From JAHDCJ01 sp039028895 (GTDB taxonomy: Bacteria; Bacteroidota; Bacteroidia; Chitinophagales; Saprospiraceae), in contig JBCCHF010000008.1 of NCBI GenBank assembly GCA_039028895.1, forward strand, positions 62,001 through 126,000: a stretch of 64,000 nt of DNA. The letters run 5' to 3'. The first letter of the stretch is position 1, and the number at the start of each line of letters is the position of its first letter. Shown here piece by piece: positions 15,156 through 24,500 of the stretch. The position numbers and the translations under genes are program-made. A model generated the notes under the pieces. The model worked only from the letters and a program-made list of their open reading frames with translations, had not been told where the DNA came from and did not search any database.

Positions 15156-17732
15156 CTATTTTTTCTTCCTTCTAACTTTGGATTTGCGTTTTGTTGGTTT
15201 AACCTTTTCAGTTTCAACTTTTTTCGGTTCCGGATCAGTTATGGTCACGGCAGAGTAGTTTTCAGAATCAAATTTCCTGAATGTGACAAACAAACTACCA
15301 ATGAATAAGAAGATAACCAATAACGAGGCAATCAAAGAAACCCGCTCACCAACATAATACGAGCGTGGTCGGAAACGCAATTCAAGTGTATGCTCACCTG
15401 CAGGAAGACGCATAGCTCTGAAAGCATAATTAGCTTTGATAAATCCTTCAACTTCCTGATCATCAATATAGGCTTTCCAACCTTTTGACGGTGGATAATA
15501 AATATCTGAAAACACTGCAAGCTGCTCATTATCAGCCTTATAACTATAAGTCATCTTGTCGGGGTGATAATTAGTCAATTCAATGTTGTTTTCAGGAGAT
15601 GACAGGCTGTCTGGTTTAAGCTCAAGCCCTTCAAGGTAATCGGCAAAGCGCTGTTGAACAATCACTTTATTAGCAGGGTCAAGCGTCGCTAAAGCGTTTA
15701 ATTCTTCATCGGCGTTTTGTACTATTTGCAAATCGTGGACAAACCAGGCATTACCGAGATTGGTTGATCGTTGAATAGGCACTAATTGTCCGGTTTGTCT
15801 GTCAGCATTGATCACATACTTAGTATTCAGCATATCAAGTATATGTTCATGTTCGAACGGACTATTGAACATATAGCGTTCAAGCATTTCCTGATAAAGG
15901 ACTAATTTTGCGGCATGATATCCACTAAGACTTTTATGGAAAAAGGAAGCGGTGGTATTGTTTAAAAGGCCGCCTCTGGCAACATCCAAAACGCGGTAAA
16001 ATGGGTCGGGGTCAGTCAAAATATCCTTGTCTGCCTGTGTAGGTTCCTGCTCTGCTTCAAAAGCTGTTTTTTCTTTGAATTTGCCGTGGTCCAGATATTT
16101 CCAGTCAACTGACCATACATCGATAAGCATTAATAAGCCAATTGCCGGAATGACATATGCCGATTTCAGTTTTTCCTGCAGGAAAAGCCATAATAATCCG
16201 GCCGCCAATCCAACGAATAACAATGACCGAAATACATTATTCATCAACATCGATTGACGATCGGCTTTTAACATGGAAACAATCTGTTCATTGAGACTGT
16301 CATCACGCAAACCGTCCATCGATACTGAAAAGCAAACAAACAAAACGATCACACCCAAACCAACTGCAATACCTGTAGCTGAGATGAGTGCCTTTTTCCT
16401 TTCGGATAGCCCGATGTTTTTATCAAACAAATTTTTCAGTCCTAATATGCCAAGGAGAACAGCCATTATCTGTGCTACACCTAGTATCATAGAGACTGAA
16501 CGGAATTTATTGTAAAGCGGGAAATAATCGAACAAGGTATAATTCAAAGCCGGGAAATTCTTCCCCCAACTTAACATGATAAACAGTACTGTAGATGTTA
16601 TGAGCCACCATTTCACAGGACCTCGTACAAGAAAAGCTCCGAGGAAAAACAGGAAACAGACAATGGCACCATAATACACAGGACCGGCAGTTGACCGCTG
16701 GTCACCCCAATAGGTATGAGCCCCAACCCATTGGTGAGCTGCTTCGATACCTTCCTTTCTGGATTTCCCCTCAGACATCACCTGCTGAACAATATTCTGC
16801 CCTATTGTCTTGAAGGTCTCACTTTCGTCATACTTGCGGGCTGTGCCTCCGCCCATATAATTAGGAAACATGAGTGTAAACGTTTCTCCAACTCCGTAAC
16901 TCCAATCAAAGGCATAATCTTTTGACAATCCGGTCCGTCCCTCATTTGCAGCCAAATCTGAGCCGCCTCTGATCGTTTCTTCGCCATATTCGGATGTCGT
17001 CCACACCCTGGTAAGACTTGTAGAAGCTCCTAGAAGGCCAATAGCAGCCAAAATAGCGGTCATCTTGAGAAATTTATTGCCCTCAGACTTACGGAAAGCC
17101 TCAACAGCTTTAAAAATCCATAACAAGCCAATCAAAATTATCAGGTAATAGGTTATCTGGAGATGGTTTGCATAAAATTCAAGCGAGAGAAAAAGTCCCA
17201 TAACCCCTGCTCCAAGGAAATACTTTTCCTTGAAGATCCATATCACACCAGCCAGAACACCCGGCGCATAGGCCATTGCCAGCAATTTAGTTGAGTGCCC
17301 AGCATCTGCCAAAATTATGTTGTAAGTACATAAACCGTAGGCGATTGCTCCCATAAGGGCCAACCGCCAATCTACTTTAAATGAAAGTAGCAACAGATAA
17401 AAACAAACAAAAGCAACGAAAATCACCTGTTCTGAATCCGTTACGCCCTTGTTAAACATGAATACTTTGTTAGCCAATCGCGATTTATTTCCGTCGCTAA
17501 CGCCAAGTATCTGAAAAGTAGGCATGCCGGCAAACGGCCCATTTGTCCACAGCGGCCAGGTACCAGTTTCTTTTTTCACAGCCTTCATCTCTCCCTGCAT
17601 CCCATACGCTCTCAAATTGTCGTATTGTTCAATGACTTTACCACTCAATGCAGGCAGAAAATATATATAAGCGACTGCCAACATGATAAAAACGGCAGCG
17701 ATATGCGGGATAAATGATTTTAGTTTCTGCAT
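15156..17732 (-). CDS. YfhO-family multi-pass membrane protein
   Basis: This 858-residue protein matches the Bacteroidota YfhO-type membrane proteins. It begins with a membrane segment followed by the periplasmic LSGKVIEQYDNLRAYGMQGEM and WTNGPFAGMPTFQI motifs. At least ten further hydrophobic segments follow up to about residue 560, then a soluble domain (YRVLDVARGGLLNN to ELRFRPRSYYVG), one more membrane helix and a basic tail (KRKSKVRRKKK). YfhO proteins are related to GT-C glycosyltransferases and are thought to act on cell-wall or surface glycans; the donor is unknown here. The ATG at 17732 lies 31 bases from the left hairpin array, so that array falls in its upstream region. Confidence 0.85.
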   Translation of the reverse strand: MQKLKSFIPHIAAVFIMLAVAYIYFLPALSGKVIEQYDNLRAYGMQGEMKAVKKETGTWPLWTNGPFAGMPTFQILGVSDGNKSRLANKVFMFNKGVTDSEQVIFVAFVCFYLLLLSFKVDWRLALMGAIAYGLCTYNIILADAGHSTKLLAMAYAPGVLAGVIWIFKEKYFLGAGVMGLFLSLEFYANHLQITYYLIILIGLLWIFKAVEAFRKSEGNKFLKMTAILAAIGLLGASTSLTRVWTTSEYGEETIRGGSDLAANEGRTGLSKDYAFDWSYGVGETFTLMFPNYMGGGTARKYDESETFKTIGQNIVQQVMSEGKSRKEGIEAAHQWVGAHTYWGDQRSTAGPVYYGAIVCFLFFLGAFLVRGPVKWWLITSTVLFIMLSWGKNFPALNYTLFDYFPLYNKFRSVSMILGVAQIMAVLLGILGLKNLFDKNIGLSERKKALISATGIAVGLGVIVLFVCFSVSMDGLRDDSLNEQIVSMLKADRQSMLMNNVFRSLLFVGLAAGLLWLFLQEKLKSAYVIPAIGLLMLIDVWSVDWKYLDHGKFKEKTAFEAEQEPTQADKDILTDPDPFYRVLDVARGGLLNNTTASFFHKSLSGYHAAKLVLYQEMLERYMFNSPFEHEHILDMLNTKYVINADRQTGQLVPIQRSTNLGNAWFVHDLQIVQNADEELNALATLDPANKVIVQQRFADYLEGLELKPDSLSSPENNIELTNYHPDKMTYSYKADNEQLAVFSDIYYPPSKGWKAYIDDQEVEGFIKANYAFRAMRLPAGEHTLELRFRPRSYYVGERVSLIASLLVIFLFIGSLFVTFRKFDSENYSAVTITDPEPKKVETEKVKPTKRKSKVRRKKK

Positions 17733-17747
17733 TGGTTATATTTCTAA

Positions 17748-17890
17748 ATTGTTGAATGGTTCTGCCTGTGGCATGGTCTTACCCTTCGGGTATTGTCCTG
17801 CCTGCGGCAATTGCTTGGCCTTCGGCCATTGTTGAATTGCTGGCTCTTCGAGCATTGCTGTATGGCTTTGATTGTGAGTTGTTTAGCCAT
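17748..17890. repeat. Left array of five 11-nt hairpins, mostly at 18-nt period
   Basis: Five mini-palindromes of four-base stem and three-base loop lie at 17763-17773 (TGCCTGTGGCA), 17781-17791 (ACCCTTCGGGT), 17799-17809 (TGCCTGCGGCA), 17817-17827 (GGCCTTCGGCC) and 17843-17853 (GCTCTTCGAGC). The first four repeat exactly every 18 bases, with 7-base linkers such as ATTGTCC and ATTGCTT. Stem sequences differ but both arms change together. The fifth is preceded by a 15-base linker ATTGTTGAATTGCTG; a similar one, ATTGTTGAATGGTTC, starts the array at 17748. A larger stem, ATGGCT (17862-17867) with AGCCAT (17885-17890), follows. Confidence 0.85.
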
Positions 17891-17960
17891 GAAAGTTCAA
17901 AAAAGCTTTGAGAATATTGTGGAATTTTGAGATTTGGGTGTCAATATAGTAAAAACCGAA

Positions 17961-18270
17961 ATGGAAATATTAAACTTAAGCAAAATCGAAGCTTATAAAA
18001 TTGCATTCGATCTTAGCATTGAAATCTGGAATATCGTCATAAAGTGAGATCATATTGCAAAATCAACTGTCGGCAATCAATTGGTGCGATCTGCAGATTC
18101 AGTTTCAGCATACATAGCAGAAGGATTTGGTAGGTACTTCAAAAAAGATAAAATCAGGTTCTACAGACACAGCATGGGCTCGCTATTTGAGAACTAAAGC
18201 TGGATCGAAAAATTCCCACCTCTGATCAACTATCTAATCAAATACACCAACCAAAAATTTAAACAATTAA
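17961..18270 (+). pseudogene. Degenerate four-helix-bundle protein gene (23S rRNA intervening-sequence/S23 family)
   Basis: Reading from ATG at 17961 gives MEILNLSKIEAYKIAFDL, then a TGA at 18045-18047 (codon 29). The same frame continues with NQLVRSADSVSAYIAEGFGR and KDKIRFYRHSMGSLFEN, then a TAA at 18195-18197 (codon 79), then SWIEKFPPLINYLIK. The block from the QLVRSADSV segment through AEGFGR to GSL is the core of the four-helix-bundle family known from 23S rRNA intervening sequences and as single genes in Bacteroidota. The frame is otherwise intact for about 100 codons, so the gene seems recently inactivated by two nonsense changes. It lies between two inverted hairpin arrays. Confidence 0.75.
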
Positions 18271-18274
18271 CAAT

Positions 18275-18310
18275 GCTCGAAGAGCAAACAATTGCCAAAG
18301 GCAAAACAAT
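18275..18310. repeat. Right, inverted array of two 11-nt hairpins at 18-nt period
   Basis: GCTCGAAGAGC (18275-18285) and TGCCAAAGGCA (18293-18303) are each followed by the 7-base linker AAACAAT. GCTCGAAGAGC is the exact reverse complement of the last left-hand hairpin (17843-17853), and the linkers are reverse complements of the ATTGTTT type, so the two arrays face each other. The last linker base, 18310, is also the last base of the sxtJ-like gene's stop codon. Confidence 0.85.
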
Positions 18311-18678
18311 CACCACGGATTCTCCAAGTCCCGCTTCTTGTACTTATAATTCCGTTCACGATAAACGCTGTTATCGCTCTTCTTTTTCAGCTTCAATGGA
18401 TCTTTCGAAAAAAACCTAGCCATGAAAGCAAGAGGTGTAAGCATCAAAAAGAAGATTACTGACAATAGTATCCTGGAATTGACATAGCCCAGTACTTCCG
18501 CCAGTTTAAACCAAAACCACACCACCCAATTTCCCAGAAATGGAATGAAAACAAAGATCAAACCCAGCACAGTGGCTATTTTTATTAGCACAACCAGGTT
18601 AAAAATATAACTAATCACAAGCAAGCCTGCCACGATCACCAATTGTGCTTCCTTTATTTTCGCTTTATCAAGTTTCAT
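18310..18678 (-). CDS. SxtJ-family small membrane protein
   Basis: This protein of about 122 residues has three or four hydrophobic segments (VIVAGLLVISYIF, VLGLIFVFIPFLG, ILLSVIFFLMLTPLAFM) and ends in a charged tail, YKKRDLENPW. This matches the SxtJ family that commonly follows carbamoyltransferase genes. I place the start at the ATG at 18678, giving MKLDKAKIKEAQ, one base after the carbamoyltransferase stop; a start at 18693 would overlap that gene by 14 bases. The two genes form a translationally close pair. The role of SxtJ is not established; it may anchor or assist carbamoylation of a glycan at the membrane. Confidence 0.8.
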   Translation of the reverse strand: MKLDKAKIKEAQLVIVAGLLVISYIFNLVVLIKIATVLGLIFVFIPFLGNWVVWFWFKLAEVLGYVNSRILLSVIFFLMLTPLAFMARFFSKDPLKLKKKSDNSVYRERNYKYKKRDLENPW

Positions 18679-18679
18679 G

Positions 18680-20542
18680 TTAATCGAGTACAAATTGTTC
18701 TTTCCAGTTATCTTTTTCTTCCCAGTTGGGCTGTTGCTCTTTTTTCAACAAGAAATTACCGATCACAAGGTAGTCCATTTCCGTGCGCATGAAGCACCTG
18801 TATGCGTCTTCGGGAGTACATACTATTGGCTCGCCACGAACATTAAAACTTGTATTTACTAACAGGCTGTACCCTGTTTGTGCTTTAAAAGCACTTAATA
18901 ACCCATGATATTCAGGATTAGTAGCTTTGTGGACTGTCTGGATTCTTGCTGAAAAGTCGATATGCGTTACGGCAGGGATATCAGATCTTTCGAAGTATAA
19001 TTTTTCCCTTACGGGGAATGCGGCATATCCTTCGGGCAATAGGTTGCAGCGGCTATTATTCACCGATTGTACGAACAACATATACGGGGAAGGATGGTCA
19101 AGCTCAAAATAAGTTTTAGCTTCTTCTGCTAATACTGAAGGGGCAAAAGGTCGGAAGGATTCCCTGTATTTAATCTTTAAATTCAGCTTCTTCTGCATAT
19201 CAGGATTACGTGCATCGCCCAAGATGCTGCGATTGCCAAGTGCACGCGGACCAAATTCTATCCTGCCTTGCATCCAGCCCACTATGTTCCCTTCGGCCAA
19301 CAATGTAGCGACGCGATCGTAAAGATCACCCTTCGGCTTGACTTGTTCGAATACTGCATTGAATTTTTTAAATGTTCTCAAACAGTCTCCATCATAAAAG
19401 GAGGGCCCCAGATAAGCACCTTTCATGGCATCAGGTGAACTTACACTGTTCCGATCTTTTTCAAAATAAAGATGATGAGCTGCTAATGCTCCTCCAAGTG
19501 CTCCACCAGCATCCCCTGCGGCAGGCTGGATAAATATCTCCTTGAAAACATTGGCTTTTTGCAGCTTGCCATTAGCTACACAATTCAATGCGACACCACC
19601 TGCCAGACAGAGGTGGTCAGCTCCTGTAAGACGTTTTGCTTCGACAGCCATCTTCAATACGACAGATTCAGTCACTTGCTGAATCGCTAGCGCAAGATTG
19701 CAGTGTTTTTGTTCAAGTTCAGCCTCCGTTTCACGTTTCGGGAAACCGAAAAGGGCCGCCCATTTTCTGTCATGGACCATTCTTAGCCCTGTAGCATAAT
19801 TAAAATAGCTTTGGTCAAGCCAAATTGAGCCATCATTTTTTATGCTGACCAAATGCTCTTCGATCGTTTTCACAAAGGCTTTGGTCTCATCGCTTTCTGC
19901 ATTCCCGTAAGGTGCAAGACCCATTAATTTATACTCTCCGGAATTAACTCTGAAGCCCAAAAAATAGGTAAAAGCCGAATACAGCAATCCCAGAGAATGT
20001 GGGAAGCCCAACTCCTTCAAAACGGTAATTTCGCGCCCTTTTCCATGGCAAATAGACGCTGTGGCCCACTCACCTACCCCGTCAATGGTCAGAATAGCCG
20101 CTTCCGCAAAAGCGGATGGATAAAATGCCGAAGCAGCATGAGACAAATGGTGTTCCGGGAAAAGCAGTTTCAACGTTTTCCGATCATAGTCCATCACCTC
20201 CTTAAGCTCCTGCCTGATTAATCTTTTGAGAAAAAGTTTTTCCTTGAGCCAAATGGGAATGGCGGCAATAAACGACCGTATACCTCTTGGCGAGAATGCG
20301 TAATAAGTCTCCAGCAACCGCTCAAATTTCAGTAACGGTTTGTCGTAAAAGACAACTGCATCCAATTCGTCAATCGTAGTGGCACACTCTTCAAGGCAAT
20401 ATCTGACCGCATTCTTCGGAAAGGAAGCATCATGTTTTTTCCTTGTAAATCGTTCTTCCTGAACGGCAGCTATGATCTCCCCATCGCGAATAATTGCCGC
20501 TGCCGAATCATGATAAAACGCTGATATCCCAAGAATGGTCAT
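18680..20542 (-). CDS. Carbamoyltransferase (NodU/TobZ family)
   Basis: This 620-residue protein is an O-carbamoyltransferase of the NodU/CmcH/TobZ type. The N-terminal Kae1-like domain has GISAFYHDSAAAI, the EERFTRKKHD segment and HHLSHAASAFYPS (about residue 130), which supplies metal-binding histidines. LAGGVALNCVANGKL is near residue 315. The C-terminal domain has GPRALGNRSILGD and NTSFNVRGEP, both strongly conserved. It transfers a carbamoyl group from carbamoyl phosphate, through carbamoyl-adenylate, to a hydroxyl group of a sugar or secondary metabolite. With glycosyltransferases nearby, a surface glycan is the likely acceptor. SxtJ follows immediately. Confidence 0.92.
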   Translation of the reverse strand: MTILGISAFYHDSAAAIIRDGEIIAAVQEERFTRKKHDASFPKNAVRYCLEECATTIDELDAVVFYDKPLLKFERLLETYYAFSPRGIRSFIAAIPIWLKEKLFLKRLIRQELKEVMDYDRKTLKLLFPEHHLSHAASAFYPSAFAEAAILTIDGVGEWATASICHGKGREITVLKELGFPHSLGLLYSAFTYFLGFRVNSGEYKLMGLAPYGNAESDETKAFVKTIEEHLVSIKNDGSIWLDQSYFNYATGLRMVHDRKWAALFGFPKRETEAELEQKHCNLALAIQQVTESVVLKMAVEAKRLTGADHLCLAGGVALNCVANGKLQKANVFKEIFIQPAAGDAGGALGGALAAHHLYFEKDRNSVSSPDAMKGAYLGPSFYDGDCLRTFKKFNAVFEQVKPKGDLYDRVATLLAEGNIVGWMQGRIEFGPRALGNRSILGDARNPDMQKKLNLKIKYRESFRPFAPSVLAEEAKTYFELDHPSPYMLFVQSVNNSRCNLLPEGYAAFPVREKLYFERSDIPAVTHIDFSARIQTVHKATNPEYHGLLSAFKAQTGYSLLVNTSFNVRGEPIVCTPEDAYRCFMRTEMDYLVIGNFLLKKEQQPNWEEKDNWKEQFVLD

Positions 20543-20564
20543 TAAGTTGTAAGTTTGCGAGGAG

Positions 20565-20572
20565 CAAATTTA
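20565..20572 (-). promoter_or_regulatory. Possible -7 box for the carbamoyltransferase operon
   Basis: On the minus strand TAAATTTG fits the TAnnTTTG consensus and lies 22 bases before the ATG at 20542. No convincing -33 box is seen at normal spacing, so confidence is low. Confidence 0.3.
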
Positions 20573-20629
20573 GTGATTTAGATTTATGTTGTCTTGAGTC
20601 AACTGCAAATTGCCAACTAACAAATTACG

Positions 20630-21376
20630 ATGCCACCAAAAGTCTCCATAATCACCATAACCTATAACGCCGAAAGTCTACTGCCAGGGACGATGGAGAG
20701 TGTATTTGAGCAAAGCTACACTAACATTGAGTACGTTATTGTGGATGGGGCATCAACGGATGACACGGTAGCCCTCATTCGTGCAAACGCGGAAAAGATC
20801 AGTCAATGGATCTCGGAGCCTGATAAAGGACTTTATGATGCCATGAACAAAGGATTAGAATTGGCGAAAGGCGATTTTGTCCTGTTTCTGAATGCAGGCG
20901 ACCATTTGCATGAAACGGAAACAATCGAGAAAGTGTTTGCAAATGCTGATAAAAACACCGATATTTTGTTCGGCGAAGTGATGCTGGTAGATGCTGATCG
21001 CAACGAAATTGGCTCCCGGTCCGACTTAAGCACCCAAAAACTCCCTGATAATCTGGTCTGGACAAGCTTGAGGTATGGTATGGTGGTGAGCCATCAGGCA
21101 TTCATTGTACGTCGTGGTATTGCGCCCCGATACATTTCTGACAACCTGTGCGCCGATATCGACTGGGTTATTAAATCTTTGAAAAAAAGCACCCAAACCG
21201 TTAACACCCAACTCATTATCTCCGATTACCTGATAGGCGGTGTTTCAAAACAACGACATCGGCAATCGATGAAAGATCGGTACCACGTACTCAAAAGCCA
21301 TTTTGGATTTATCCCAAACCTCTTCAACCATGCCTGGATCGTTTTACGGGCATTGCTTTCCAGAAATCGTTACTAA
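20630..21376 (+). CDS. Family 2 glycosyltransferase
   Basis: This 248-residue protein is a GT-A fold family 2 glycosyltransferase. It begins VSIITITYNAESLLPGTMES, followed by VIVDGASTDDT (about residue 40) and FLNAGDHLH (about residue 90), where NAGD stands for the usual DxD. The acceptor-side segment DIDWVIKSLKK follows near residue 180. The length equals compact WcaA/WcaE-like transferases that add one sugar to a lipid-linked glycan. It is divergent from the carbamoyltransferase gene with 87 bases between them. Donor and acceptor cannot be told. Confidence 0.9.
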   Translation: MPPKVSIITITYNAESLLPGTMESVFEQSYTNIEYVIVDGASTDDTVALIRANAEKISQWISEPDKGLYDAMNKGLELAKGDFVLFLNAGDHLHETETIEKVFANADKNTDILFGEVMLVDADRNEIGSRSDLSTQKLPDNLVWTSLRYGMVVSHQAFIVRRGIAPRYISDNLCADIDWVIKSLKKSTQTVNTQLIISDYLIGGVSKQRHRQSMKDRYHVLKSHFGFIPNLFNHAWIVLRALLSRNRY

Positions 21377-21379
21377 TCG

Positions 21380-21430
21380 GCTACTTTGCGTAGCTCTGCT
21401 AATCCCTCTTTGATGCTTTGTGGTAAAGCA
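21380..21430. repeat. Two hairpins after the glycosyltransferase gene
   Basis: GCTACTTTGCGTAGC (21380-21394, five-base stem) and TGCTTTGTGGTAAAGCA (21414-21430, six-base stem) lie just downstream of the stop at 21376. Neither is followed by a T-run, so a standard terminator is uncertain. The following bases contain degenerate CGCAAAG words common between Bacteroidota genes. Confidence 0.5.
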
Positions 21431-21525
21431 AAAGACTATTATCTCACCGCAAAGTTTCGCTAAATAGGTCACAGATTTTCGCAAAGGGTTCAAATTAAGA
21501 ATATAGAAATTCCTAATCTCAGACT

Positions 21526-24500
21526 ATGATTAAATATTTGACGCTCATTCTTATTATTGTTGTATCTGCCTCCCAAGTTACTGCACAGTCTTTTCAACCT
21601 TATTCCGCCAGGGGCAGTCACGATCATTATTGTTCTTCTGATCATGTCCACCTCAAAAAAATGGCTTCTGATCCGGATTACCGGACAAAGCATGAAGCTA
21701 TGGAAGATGATATCTATCAAGTTATGTCTTCCAAGTCAGCTAAAAATCCAACTAAGGCACAATCGCAGTATATCGTGCCAATTGTATTCCACATCATCCA
21801 TAATAATGGTCCTGAAAATATTAGTGACGCATTGGTTATGCAAGGTTTACAAGACCTAAATGATGCTTTCGAAAACATCGGTTATTATGACCAGGGAACT
21901 GGTGTGGATATCGATATTGAGTTCTGCCTGGCAACAAGGGATCCTGATGGATTTGCGACAACTGGTATTACGCGAGATGTTTCAGTACTTACCGATCTGG
22001 ATTATAATGTCGATGATTTAAACTTGAAAAACATCAATCGCTGGGACCCGACCAGATATGTCAATGTCTGGGTAGTCAAAGAGATCTGCGGCGGTAATCT
22101 AGGCTGTGGAGTAGCCGGTTACGCTTACCTGCCGGGGGCACATGGCAGCAATGTAGATGGCATTGTTTTGGAAGCCAATTTCCTGGGTAGTTCTAATGCC
22201 AATGACGCTGTCATTATCCATGAGCTGGGTCATTACCTTGGATTAAGGCACACGTTCCAGGGTGGTTGTCCAAATGATGATTGTCTGCTGGATGGAGACA
22301 GGATTTGCGATACACCACCCGACAATTCCACAGCGGCTGTTCCTTGTGCGGCTTCCGCCAATTCATGTACGACCGATGTCAACCTTGCTGACCCAAACAA
22401 TCCATTTCTTACCGACCAGAATGATATGTTTATCAACTACATGGATTACGGCAGCTTTTCATGCTATTCGGCTTTTACCGCAGGGCAGCGTGACAGGATG
22501 CAGGCAGTTATTACCGGAGTGCGATCAAGTCTGTTAAGTTCTAATGGTTGTGATCCACCTTGCCTTGATCCTTTGACGGCAGGATTTACAGCAAGTACCG
22601 ACAATATCATTGCAGGGCAATCTGTAAGCTTCACCAATACTTCTGTAAACGGTACCACTTGGGACTGGCAGATTGATGGTACTTCATTTTCATCGATGAT
22701 GAACAGCAGCTATATGTTCAATTCGGCTGGCACCTTCACCGTTACGCTTTTCGCTTATAATGACGACCCGAATTGTAGCAGCAGTGCTGATACCACTATT
22801 ACTGTCATCTGTGATACCAATGCTGCGTTTTCAGCCAGTGAAACGACAGTACAGACTGGAACTACAGTGACTTTTAACGATGCTTCAGTTAACGTTACCA
22901 ACTACAACTGGACCATCGACAATGTGCCATTTTCGAGCTTGGCCAATCCGGATTTCACTTTTAACACACCAGGCAATTTTACAGTTTGCCTTGAAGGTGA
23001 CAACGGCATTTGCAACGACATGAGCTGTCAAACAATTTTCGTTAATTCCGAACCGCCGGAGAACTGTAACAACACATTTTTCAAGATTGTAGGTGACCCT
23101 TTACACCTCGAACAGGGTCTTAGCATCTTCCCTTCAGATGATGGTAATTTTTTCCTTACGGGAATGCGTGGAGATAGTGCCCTCATCATGAAAATGACGC
23201 CTTCTGGAGACTTCATATGGCAGCGAAGTTTTGATATTACCAATCGGCCCGATCAGATCCTTGACCTCAAAATGGCATCTGACGGCAACCTGATTGGTGT
23301 GGGACAAGGCACATCCGGAGCTGTAAGCAGAAATCCATTCTATTTTAAATATGATCCGGTCAGCGACAATTTTTCCTGGGTACGGGATGTGAGCTATTTT
23401 AATGGTTATTTCTCGCGTATACATGAAGCTGATTCGGCCAGTAATTATTTGATCTCAGGTTCCATTACAGATCCGAGAGATATTCTCATCACCTCAATTA
23501 ACCCTTTTACCGGTAACGAGCAATGGACACGTCGCAACAGCCTGGGGACAAATGATGATTCAGAATCTGCGATTTTTTACAATAATGACCTTTATTCTAC
23601 CGGCCGACAAAATCCTTCGAGCAGTGTAGGGACAATGAGGGGAGCAGTTACGCGATTTAATACTGACGGGACTTATGATTACAACAGGTACTACCTTGAA
23701 ACGATAAATCAAAATGTCAGGCATTATACTACCGACCTCTTAGTACATCATGACTCGCTGGTACTCGCATTTTTCCTTGACAAAAACGGTACTGGCCCCA
23801 CCTACACACCCACGATGGCAAAAACGGATCTTGATGGCAATATTGCCTGGGCGAAAGATTATGAGATTATGGAATATCCGAATGTCAGGACAAAAAACGT
23901 GATAGAAGTTCCTGGCGGATACCTCTTGCATGGGTATACAATCACTCCTCTTGGCAGGGTATTCCTGATCAAAACCGACTATAATGGTAATACAGAATGG
24001 GGCAGGGTTTATGGTGGGGTTAGTGGAACTACTGATATCAATGTACTCAATATCAACAGGGTACCTAGGTCACAGGTTGCGTATTATAATAACTTCATTT
24101 ATTTCAATGCAGGGGCATGGAATTTTGGAGATTTCAACGAAGACCTCCAAATTTTCATTGGGAAATTGAATCTCGATGGTACTGTTGATGAAGAAAATTG
24201 CCCACTCGTACAAGATGTCACTATTATCGAAACAGATTTCATCAACCCCGTTGATCAGTTTACACAGTTCACAGAATTAATGGCCAACCAATTGGATATC
24301 AGCGTTTCCCCCAATTCCGGGAATCCGGATATGGAGGAACAGTTATTTTGCCAGGAATTATGCACCGAAATTGACTTCGATATTCTTGGTGAAAGCCTGG
24401 TTTGTCTGAGTGAAGATCCCCTCACCTACCGTTTTGACAATTTATCAGATTGTGAGCCTACGGCTTTAACCTGGGAAGTATTAGGTGGTAATATGATCAG

